Source: JAVKSL01 sp050744085 (GTDB lineage Bacteria; Actinomycetota; Acidimicrobiia; Acidimicrobiales; JAJPHD01). From it: 55,037 bases of DNA. The first letter of the stretch is position 1, and each line of letters opens with the position of its first letter. The stretch spans positions 1 through 55,037 of the forward strand of contig JBOGGU010000015.1 in NCBI GenBank assembly GCA_050744085.1, given 5' to 3'. Below, piece after piece: positions 1-6,598 of the stretch. The notes beneath the pieces are model-generated. The model saw only the letters and a program-made list of their open reading frames with translations, searched no databases and was not told the origin of the DNA. The translations under genes were made by a program, and so were the position numbers.

Positions 1-121
1 TGCGTAGCTCTGCGGCATGGACTCGTGGAGAGCCGGATGCGGTGGAAGCCGCAAGTCCGGTTCGGGGGACGGGCCGGGGAGACGGACCTGTCGAGAGGCA
101 GACACCGCGTCCCGGTCCGAT
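1..121 (+). mobile_element. 3' end of a group II intron (domains V and VI), cut by the window edge
   Basis: Positions 30-63 fold as a textbook 34-nt domain V. The lower stem of eight pairs joins 30-37 to 56-63, and the AGC triad lies at 31-33. A two-base bulge (AG, 54-55) is followed by an upper stem (38-43 with 48-53) closed by a GGAA tetraloop at 44-47. Downstream, 66-71 pairs with 108-113, and a small hairpin with a GAGA loop sits at about 88-101, consistent with domain VI. The 3' splice site probably lies between about 110 and 121. A 9-bp direct repeat CACCGCGTC occurs at 103-111 and 124-132. The intron body and any reverse transcriptase lie left of the window. The element is inserted antisense in a transposase gene, a common home for bacterial introns. 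Confidence 0.8.
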
Positions 122-683
122 CCCACCGCGTCGGGCTCTGGGGCTCTGGCTGCGTAGAAGTCCTCGACGTCTGTGGCCGCCGCGGCGGTGAGGGACTCCA
201 CCTGACGCTTGGCGACCGCGACCCCGGTGGATCGCTCGATGGCCTCACTGGCGTCGTCGAAAGATCCTCGGGTCGACTCGATCGCGGCCAGTCGGCGCAG
301 GCCGTGGGAGTGCAGCTCGGTGGGCAGGTTCAACGCTGCGTCGGCGGGATGGAGGTTGGATGCCCCCAAGTGACGGTAGGCGAGGCGCTCGACACTCACG
401 GTGCCGAGCACCGTCGAGAGGTGGCGGCGGTGGCCAGGCTCCACGCTGGCGTGCAGCCTGGCGTCGGCATCGATGACCCCGACGCGTTCCTCGCGAAGGG
501 AGCGCAGGTCCAGGTGGTCCTGGAGCATGAGGCGCTGCACCTCGCGACCGCGTCGCTCCACTTGTTCTCGAGCTCGGCGTGGGTGAGCGAGGCCGACTCG
601 GTCCCCTCGAGCCAGGTGAGCACCTCTTCGAAGCCATTCCTCGCCGGAGCGAAGGTGTCGGTCTCGGTGTCGGCGCTGAGCAT
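119..683 (-). pseudogene. ISKra4-type transposase, N-terminal part, frameshifted and interrupted
   Basis: The likely start is the ATG at 683, preceded by AAGGAG. The reading frame begins MLSADTETDTFAPARNGFEE and runs to THAELE. The conserved continuation (ERRGREVQRLMLQDHLDLRS, then a stretch containing SVERLAYRHLGASNLHPAD and LPTELHSHGLRRLAAIES) is in another frame, so one base was lost near 558-561. The frame is then lost at about 119-121, where the group II intron ends. The order of motifs fits the N-terminal half of ISKra4-family transposases; the catalytic half lies beyond the intron, outside the window. The family name rests on my memory of this motif series. The gene cannot make a functional product. 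Confidence 0.75.
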
Positions 684-721
684 CGGATCTCCTTCCAACC
701 AGCCACGGCACGTGCCGGGCA

Positions 722-743
722 CCTACAGCATTACCGCTGTAGG
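722..743. promoter_or_regulatory. 7-bp inverted repeat between divergent IS-associated genes
   Basis: CCTACAG (722-728) and CTGTAGG (737-743) form an inverted repeat with an 8-nt spacer. It lies in the 98-bp gap between the transposase start (683, minus) and the DUF6788-type gene (782, plus). It could be an operator, or a transposase-binding site. Nothing more can be said from sequence alone. Confidence 0.4.
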
Positions 744-781
744 CTCACCGGTGGGGGATGGTCGAATGGGAAGGAGCAGCA

Positions 782-1186
782 ATGCCGGACATCGAGGCCC
801 ATATGCCATGGGAGTCGACCCGCCGAGCCCTCGCAGGCCAACTCGCCGCCATCGATGGGGTGCTACCAGGCAGCGTGGTCCTGCGCCACATGCGTTGCGG
901 GAAGCCCGGATGTGCCTGCAAGCACGACCCGCCTAACCTGCATGGCCCCTACATCCAATGGACCCGCACCGTCGACGGCAAGACCGTCACCCGCTACCTC
1001 ACCCAAGACCAACTCGCCCGCTACCAGCAGTGGTTCGACAACGCCCGACGTCTCAAGGAAATCGTCACCAAGCTGGAGATAGCCTCCCTGCACGCAGTCG
1101 AGCAGGCCGAGGGCGCCGCCACCCGAACCGCCGACCCAACGCCGAGCGCTTCTCGCCGCCGCTCACCACGCAAGCCACCCACATAG
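782..1186 (+). CDS. DUF6788-type small protein associated with ISKra4 elements
   Basis: This 134-residue basic protein starts at the ATG at 782; AAGGAG at 771-776 favours this over the in-frame ATG at 758. The middle carries LRHMRCGKPGCACK and HGPYIQW, a Cys-containing signature of small proteins found beside ISKra4-type transposases, and the C-terminus is rich in Arg, Ser and Pro. The two cysteines in CGKPGCAC suggest a small metal- or nucleic-acid-binding module, which is inference. It is divergent from the broken transposase and looks intact itself. The exact role of these proteins in transposition is not known to me. Confidence 0.65.
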   Translation: MPDIEAHMPWESTRRALAGQLAAIDGVLPGSVVLRHMRCGKPGCACKHDPPNLHGPYIQWTRTVDGKTVTRYLTQDQLARYQQWFDNARRLKEIVTKLEIASLHAVEQAEGAATRTADPTPSASRRRSPRKPPT

Positions 1187-1234
1187 AACCACCGTCAAGC
1201 GGATCTGCCTTTCCACGGGAGCCACGGCGGTTGC

Positions 1235-1778
1235 TCAACTGGGATCAACAACCCGAACTCCCTGGTCACGGGCCCCAAGAGCCCTCACTCCTACAGCGCC
1301 GCACCCATTGACAATGACTGTCCAGCTGTAGTAGTGATCTGCGGGCACGTTCTTATAACCACTACAGTACGTCCCAAAACTGGCGGGTCCGGATACGCAG
1401 GTGTTGACGCTGTGGGACGACGAGGGGTCGATATTGTCCGAGGTAGCAGTCATCGTACCTACGTATAGAACGCCGCCAGTGATGTTCAGGCAGCTTGCAA
1501 TGGGAAAGTCACCGTTGCAAGAGGAGGCAGCGTCCGGGGTAACCTCGCTGGCGATACCAGTCGATGGGATGGAACCGAAGGTCCCGGTAGTTGGGGTACT
1601 CGGGTGTTGCAGCAGAGGCAGGGCCTGAGCCTGAGGTTCCGGCGGCCGGCGTAGCCGCATGTGCAGGGGTGGCCAGAGCGAGGGCGCAAGCCAAGGAGGC
1701 GACCGACGCCAACGCCGTCGTTCGAACGATGAATGCGCTGCGTCCCTTGCTGGCTCGGCTGATCTTGTGTGTCCTCAT
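1235..1778 (-). pseudogene. Exported protein of unknown function, frameshifted
   Basis: From the ATG at 1778 the frame encodes an export signal: a basic start, the hydrophobic stretch ALASVASLACALALA, then a plausible cleavage site after PAHA. This frame loses sense after about residue 62 and stops at 1509. The neighbouring frame, open to 1235, carries a credible mature domain containing CNGDFPIASCLNITGG, NTCVSGPASFGTYCSG and HYYSWTVIVN. A one-base indel near 1590-1605 would join the two. The Cys pattern suggests disulfides in a small exported protein. It may be a true pseudogene or a sequencing error; the family is not recognised. Confidence 0.6.
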
Positions 1779-1845
1779 GAGCTTCCCACGTTCCCTCGCT
1801 ACGGCACTCCGCCTTCGATGACCGCGAGGCTAGGACGGCACTGCA

Positions 1846-4746
1846 CTACCCTTGTGTCAACGGCGACCGGCTGAAGGCCGCTGCGAGCAGTGCTGCGGTG
1901 AGGGGGATGCCGACGACGACGGCCGCCAGCTCCCCCCAGGGCACGACCAGGTGCATCACCGACGAGAGCTGGGGTGATGCGATCGAGCCGCTGATGCCTC
2001 CCGCGCCAGCCGCGACCGAGCTCGGGGGTGGGGACGTGCGGTTGGTGCCGGCGATCCAGGCCAGGGCAGGGACGAACCCGGCAGCCGCACCGATCAGGGT
2101 CCCGAGGCCGGCTACGACCCCCGCACGCGCTGCAGACAGCACCCGGCGCGTCCGGGGGCTGGCCCCCACAGCATCGAGCGTGCGCAGGTCCTCGGCACGG
2201 TCCACGTTGGCCAACCCGGTGGCTATGCCCGCCGCCGCCAACGCCACCAGGGCCGTTGCCAGGATCAGGATCAGCATCGCCAGCTTGCCGCGTGGGCGGA
2301 ACGGCGACCCGACGCTCAAGAGCTGGTAGGGGTTGAACAACGCCGGGTGGGCGATCTCTACCTTGACCAGGGCCGCCCGGAGCCCCTGGAGGTCGGTGGT
2401 CGTGGGCATCGCAATGGTCGATGCGAGCACCATCTCGGGGGTCGAGCCGACCCCGATCCGCCTTGCCAGCGACGGGGGCAGGATGGCCAGGGCGGGGGCG
2501 AAGCCCCTCCCCAACACCACCGCCGGCACGTGCACGGTCCGCAGTGCTGCAGGCCGGGGCGCCGACGGGACCGAGATGGGGGTCGCCGTCACGTCGAGGG
2601 CCGCGATCCCGTGACGGACAGCCCAGGCATCCACCATCACCGCCTTGCCCGCGCGCATCGCCGTCTCGGCCGGGGCCAGTGCAGCCGGCGAAAGTCCGGT
2701 GAGCGCAGGCAGGGCCCCAGCGGAGGCCACCAGCGCCGTGCCGGCACCGAAGCCGAACGAGGTGCCGCTGACGCGCGTGGTCACCCTGGTGCCGGGGGCG
2801 ACGTGGGGAGCGACGGTGACGTTGCACCCGCCCGTGGAGTTGCAGAGCCCAGGGTTCGACACCACGGCGACGCTCGAGGTGTCCAGCTTGGAGCGCAGCG
2901 CCGCGGTGACGGCCGCTTCGGCTGAGCGCCACCCTGGCCTCGCCGTGGCGGACAGGGGCGGGTTCATCGAGACGCTGACGTCGCCGCTGGGGAGGGATGG
3001 CTGGTAGGTCGAGGCGTCGGCCGCGCTCAGGCTGGACACGGCCAGCAGGGCTCCCACGCAACCGATCACCGCGGCCATCACCGCCGCTGCCGCGGGAGCG
3101 GCTGAGCTGCGGTTGCGCCCCGCGTCGCGCAGCGCCAGCCGGGGCGCCAGGGGGAGGTGGTGTCCCAGGCTGGTGACCAGGAGCAGGATGGAGGGGGTGG
3201 CCACCACCAGGCCCACCTCCACCAGCGCCACGCCGAGGAGGATGGCGACGGTCCCCCCCGACCGGGTGGCCCCGACCAGGGCGATCAGGACGCCCAGACC
3301 TGCGACGACCGCTGCGAGGATCGGCACGCGCAGGCGCGAAGGGACACGTGGCCGCCGGCCCGCCAGCGCCGCAACGACATCGGTCCTGGCCGCCGCCCGG
3401 GCCGGTTGGAGCGCCGCGACCAGGGCTGTGACCAGGGCCACGACCCCAATCAGCGCCAGGTCCGCCGGCCTGGTGCCGAGGGGGCCGGGCCGGGTGTGCG
3501 TGAAGATCGCCAGGATCGGCTCGGCCACGCGGGCCACGCCAATGCCCAGGGCTACGGCGAGCACACCGGCAACCACGCCCAGGACGACCCCGTTGGCCAG
3601 GACCGTGTTGCGCAGGTCGCGCCGGTCCCCGCCCGCCGCGGCGACGAGCCCCAGGGTTCGCTGGCGGCGGCGTGCCATGATCGCCAGCGCCGGCCCGGCG
3701 AGCAGCACCACCTCCAGCAAGCCCAGGCCGCCGATGATCGCATAGGTGGCAACCACGCTCTTGTTGACCCGGGGGGACGAGCCACCCACGAAGTGGGATC
3801 GGGAGGCGGGCGGTGGGTGCGCGTCCACCCAGCGGGACTGGACCACGTAGCCGCTGGCGTTGAGCCTGCGCACCTCGCTCCATGTGACCGGGTGGGTGGT
3901 GCTGGCGAGGTAGTCGGGCTGGGCGACGGGTCCGGGGGCGGGGGCGGGTCGGGCGGGGGGTCCGGCGGGGGCAGGCGGAAGGCCCCAGGCGATGTCCACG
4001 CCGTGCTTGGACGGGTCGGCGGCGATGCCCACCACCCGGTAGCGCTCGGCTGGCTGAGTGGCCGTCATGGTGGAGCCGATCCGCAGGCCCGCCTGGGAGG
4101 CCAGTGTGGGCGTCACCACGACCTCCCCGGCGGCGCGTGGGGCGCGCCCAGCGGTGATCGACGCCAGCCCGCGGGCGAGCGGATTGGTCAGGTCGACCTC
4201 CAAGAGGCTGATGCTGGCCAGCCCCGCCTTGCTTACAACGGTGAGGTTGGCGTTGGCCCGCTCGATCACCTTGGAGCCCGGTCCGAGCAGGCGGCCGACC
4301 TGGCTCACAGTCGGGACCTCAGGCGCACCTGCCGGGCCAGGGGCGCTGGTGGGGCCGGAGGCGGGCGGGCCGGTGGGGCTCGAGTTGGTGCCCGAGGGCA
4401 GCTGGGCCATTGGCTGGCCGGAGTAGCTGAGCTCGACAGTGGCTGCTGTCCCGTTGGCCCGTGCAAAGGCCTGGACCGGAGACCGGTTGTAGGTGTGATA
4501 GCCCACGTCGACCGCCGCCAGCACCAGCACTGGCAGGCCGATCAGCGCGATGACGAGGGCGCTGCGTCCCTTGGCTGTCCAGGTGTCACGCCACGCCATG
4601 CGTAGCATGGGGCGCCACCGGCGCCAGCGTGCGACGAGCGGCGTCGCTTGTCGTGTTTCATCAGCCACCTGAGCCACCTGAGCCACCTCAGCGTGCCGAT
4701 CCGAGGACCGACTCGGTCCCCGAAAGCGGTCCCGACTGGTCGACAA
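1846..4746 (-). CDS. FtsX-type ABC transporter permease
   Basis: This long permease has the MacB/FtsX layout in duplicate. A first membrane segment follows LRMAWRDTW (about residues 48-80), then a large outside domain, a helix cluster at about 330-560 with the typical ARRRQRTLGLVAAAGG loop, a second outside domain, and a terminal helix cluster at about 800-960. It pairs with the ATPase encoded just upstream, probably to export or sense an envelope substrate. The ATG at 4746 overlaps the ATPase gene by 59 bp. A GTG inside the 9-bp tandem repeat at 4663-4689 (for example near 4686) may be the true start. Pro/Ala-rich linkers lie near residues 120-140 and 255-275. The substrate is unknown. Confidence 0.85.
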   Translation of the reverse strand: MSTSRDRFRGPSRSSDRHAEVAQVAQVADETRQATPLVARWRRWRPMLRMAWRDTWTAKGRSALVIALIGLPVLVLAAVDVGYHTYNRSPVQAFARANGTAATVELSYSGQPMAQLPSGTNSSPTGPPASGPTSAPGPAGAPEVPTVSQVGRLLGPGSKVIERANANLTVVSKAGLASISLLEVDLTNPLARGLASITAGRAPRAAGEVVVTPTLASQAGLRIGSTMTATQPAERYRVVGIAADPSKHGVDIAWGLPPAPAGPPARPAPAPGPVAQPDYLASTTHPVTWSEVRRLNASGYVVQSRWVDAHPPPASRSHFVGGSSPRVNKSVVATYAIIGGLGLLEVVLLAGPALAIMARRRQRTLGLVAAAGGDRRDLRNTVLANGVVLGVVAGVLAVALGIGVARVAEPILAIFTHTRPGPLGTRPADLALIGVVALVTALVAALQPARAAARTDVVAALAGRRPRVPSRLRVPILAAVVAGLGVLIALVGATRSGGTVAILLGVALVEVGLVVATPSILLLVTSLGHHLPLAPRLALRDAGRNRSSAAPAAAAVMAAVIGCVGALLAVSSLSAADASTYQPSLPSGDVSVSMNPPLSATARPGWRSAEAAVTAALRSKLDTSSVAVVSNPGLCNSTGGCNVTVAPHVAPGTRVTTRVSGTSFGFGAGTALVASAGALPALTGLSPAALAPAETAMRAGKAVMVDAWAVRHGIAALDVTATPISVPSAPRPAALRTVHVPAVVLGRGFAPALAILPPSLARRIGVGSTPEMVLASTIAMPTTTDLQGLRAALVKVEIAHPALFNPYQLLSVGSPFRPRGKLAMLILILATALVALAAAGIATGLANVDRAEDLRTLDAVGASPRTRRVLSAARAGVVAGLGTLIGAAAGFVPALAWIAGTNRTSPPPSSVAAGAGGISGSIASPQLSSVMHLVVPWGELAAVVVGIPLTAALLAAAFSRSPLTQG
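4663..4689. repeat. Three 9-bp tandem repeats at the ATPase-permease junction
   Basis: The unit AGCCACCTG occurs at 4663-4671 and 4672-4680, and as AGCCACCTC at 4681-4689. On the coding (minus) strand each unit carries a GTG and encodes V-A-Q, giving the permease frame VAQVAQVA. The ATPase stop codon is at 4688-4690. Unit number therefore changes the distance between the two genes and the number of possible GTG starts. Confidence 0.85.
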
Positions 4747-5407
4747 CGGCCCCGTCCCGCAGGAACACGACCCTGTCCGCCCAGCCAGCGTGGCGAGCGT
4801 CGTGGGTGACGAGCAAGCCAGCGGCGCCCAGGTCGCAGCGCGCCCTCAGCAGTCGCAGCACTTCCTCGCCGGTGTGGGAGTCGAGCGCCCCCGTCGGCTC
4901 GTCGGCGAGGATCAGCCGCCTTTCGCCGACAACAGCCCTGCCAATGGCCACCCGCTGTTGCTGGCCGCCCGACATGTCGTCGGGATAGCGATCAGCCAGG
5001 TCGTCCATGCCCACCTCGGCCAGGACCGCCACCGCCTCCCGGCGGGCCTGGCGGGCGCCCACGCCGTCGAGCTCACGGGGGAGCATCACGTTCTCCACGG
5101 CTGTGAGAGAGGGAATCAGGTTGAGCTGCTGGAAGACGTAACCGACCCAGCGCCGCCGCAGCTCGGCCACCGACGCGGCCGGGAGCGTGCCGAGCACCCG
5201 CCCCTCGACTGCCACGGTTCCCGAGGTCGGGGAGTCGAGGCCACCGGCGAGGTTCAGCAGCGTCGTCTTCCCAGAGCCCGAGGGGCCCATGACCGCCACC
5301 AGCTCCCCGGCCTGGACGCTGAGGCTGAGGTCGACCACGGCGGCGACAGCCGACTCGCCGCGCCCGTGGACCCGACCGGCGTGGCGGACCTCGAGGACGG
5401 CGCTCAC
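4688..5407 (-). CDS. ABC transporter ATP-binding protein (MacB/LolD type)
   Basis: This is the ATPase partner of the FtsX-type permease. The 239 residues carry Walker A GPSGSGKTT (41-49), a Q-loop near 93, the signature MSGGQQQR (145-152), Walker B LILADE (165-170) followed by the D-loop GALD, and the switch His at 202. The length and the DEPTGALDSHTGEE run are typical of the MacB/LolD class rather than of importers. The start is a GTG that overlaps the upstream regulator's stop codon (GTGA, 5404-5407), so regulator, ATPase and permease form one translationally coupled operon. Confidence 0.93.
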   Translation of the reverse strand: MSAVLEVRHAGRVHGRGESAVAAVVDLSLSVQAGELVAVMGPSGSGKTTLLNLAGGLDSPTSGTVAVEGRVLGTLPAASVAELRRRWVGYVFQQLNLIPSLTAVENVMLPRELDGVGARQARREAVAVLAEVGMDDLADRYPDDMSGGQQQRVAIGRAVVGERRLILADEPTGALDSHTGEEVLRLLRARCDLGAAGLLVTHDARHAGWADRVVFLRDGAVVDQSGPLSGTESVLGSAR

Positions 5408-6120
5408 CGCAGCGGCCCCTTTTGCGCGCCTGCCCGGCGTCTGCTGTCACGTCGACCTGGGCTGGCGACTCCGGCGGCAGTGGGGCCCGCTCCGGCCGGG
5501 GCGGGCGATGAGCCGGCCGGGGCGGGCGAGGGGGCCGGGGCGGGCGAGGGGGCCGGGTCTGGCGAGGGGGCCGGGTCTGGCGAGGGGGCCGCGGACAGAG
5601 GGGCCAGGGCGCTGCGGTGGCGCACCAGGCGGGTCTCGGAGTGGTCGAGCCAGCGAACCTCGGCCTCCGCCGCGAAGATCAGCGAGTCCACCACCAGCAG
5701 CCAGCTCAGGTCCTCACCAGCGTGCTCTCTCAGCCGGGTGTACTCCTGGAGGGCCCCCACTGTGGAGCGGCGCTGGGTCTGGATGACCGAGCGGACATCC
5801 ACCTCGGGAAGGGTGACCGCCAGGGCCAGCTTGATTGCCAGCTCGTTGCGAGGGGGGGCTCCCGGGCTCACCGGCGTCGAGAACCAGCCTGCCACCGCTC
5901 CGCGCCCGGCCTGGGTGATGCGGTACACCCTCTGGCTCTCGTCCCCCTCGTCGACCACCTCGACCAGCCGATCCCGGGTCAGGCGGCCGAGGGTGGTGTA
6001 AACCTGGCCGATGTTCAGCGGCCAGGTGGCGCCGGTGCTGGCCTCGAACTCCTGACGGAGCTGGTAGCCGTGCATGGGCGACGTGGACAGCAGCGTGAGC
6101 AACCCGAACCTGACCGACAT
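5404..6120 (-). CDS. PadR-family transcriptional regulator with a Pro/Ala repeat tail
   Basis: The N-terminal winged helix (MSVRFGLLTLLSTSPMHGYQ, then LRQEFEAS and NIGQVYTTLGRLTRDRLVE) is typical of PadR, followed by a C-terminal helical domain to about residue 175. PadR proteins repress adjacent transporter operons until a ligand binds. This one leads an operon with an ABC exporter and probably controls it through the palindrome at 6143-6168. Unusually, residues about 175-225 are a degenerate (PAPSPD)n repeat, then a basic tail. The repeat is encoded by GC-rich tandem DNA around 5500-5590 and is probably an unstructured appendage. Confidence 0.9.
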   Translation of the reverse strand: MSVRFGLLTLLSTSPMHGYQLRQEFEASTGATWPLNIGQVYTTLGRLTRDRLVEVVDEGDESQRVYRITQAGRGAVAGWFSTPVSPGAPPRNELAIKLALAVTLPEVDVRSVIQTQRRSTVGALQEYTRLREHAGEDLSWLLVVDSLIFAAEAEVRWLDHSETRLVRHRSALAPLSAAPSPDPAPSPDPAPSPAPAPSPAPAGSSPAPAGAGPTAAGVASPGRRDSRRRAGAQKGPLR

Positions 6121-6142
6121 GTAGGTCCTTCCCCTGTATGAC

Positions 6143-6168
6143 GTTACTCAGTATGTATACCGGGTAAC
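6143..6168. promoter_or_regulatory. Nested palindromic operator upstream of padR
   Basis: The site has perfect two-fold layout: GTTAC, 3 nt, GTAT, 2 nt, ATAC, 3 nt, GTAAC. Its outer arms are at 6143-6147 and 6164-6168 and its inner arms at 6151-6154 and 6157-6160. It lies 23 bp upstream of the padR start in an AT-rich island. PadR dimers bind palindromes with ATGTAT-like cores, so autoregulation is the simplest reading. Confidence 0.7.
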
Positions 6169-6195
6169 TTGGGGGTTGTCAAGTAGAAGGGCGCA

Positions 6196-6579
6196 CTAGC
6201 ACTCGGGATCACCTAGGGGGTTCCTCTCACCGACCGAAGGAGGTCGTAGTTGCTCCACCCAGCCTTCAGGGTCATCGATCCCGATCAAGAACTCGTCGAG
6301 GTCCACACCATCCAGCATCACGCGAACGGCGCGTTGGCCCCGATGAAGCGCTGCAAAGGTCGTACAGCCAACGCCCTGCCACTTGCCCACAGCGACGATG
6401 TGCCCTACCTGAGTCCCGGGATTGCGGTCTCCATACAGCGCTTCGAAGGGCTCGTCAACCACATCGACCGTGGTCACCGCTTTTAGTGGAACACGAACGT
6501 CACCCCGGAGAGCGTTCACTTTCTCAACCTTCGTGAGGCGCACGATCAGCTCATCACCTTGGATCGCGAGCTGTGCCAC
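6196..6579 (-). CDS. Conserved hypothetical protein, about 127 aa
   Basis: This is a soluble, mostly beta-predicted protein that begins MAQLAIQGDELIVRLTKVEK and contains RGDVRVPLKAVTTVDVVDEP. The pattern recalls small actinobacterial proteins with a PH-like or bacterial-PH fold, but I do not recognise a named family. It has no signal peptide or membrane segment. It lies 19 bp downstream of the molybdopterin oxidoreductase on the same strand, so it may be the last gene of an fdhD / oxidoreductase / hypothetical transcription unit. Confidence 0.7.
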   Translation of the reverse strand: MAQLAIQGDELIVRLTKVEKVNALRGDVRVPLKAVTTVDVVDEPFEALYGDRNPGTQVGHIVAVGKWQGVGCTTFAALHRGQRAVRVMLDGVDLDEFLIGIDDPEGWVEQLRPPSVGERNPLGDPEC

Positions 6580-6598
6580 GACTGGCTCCTCCCTTGTC

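Noticed and set aside
25..936. 303-aa plus-strand frame across the IS region
   Set aside because: Antisense of the transposase; the minus frames carry the family motifs.
1799..3883. 694-aa minus-strand open frame rich in Gly, Arg and Pro
   Set aside because: It is an out-of-frame shadow of the FtsX-type permease; composition is typical of GC-rich shadow frames and has no domain.
3157..4605. 482-aa plus-strand frame rich in Gly, Gln and His
   Set aside because: Antisense of the permease gene; no ribosome binding site and no recognisable fold.
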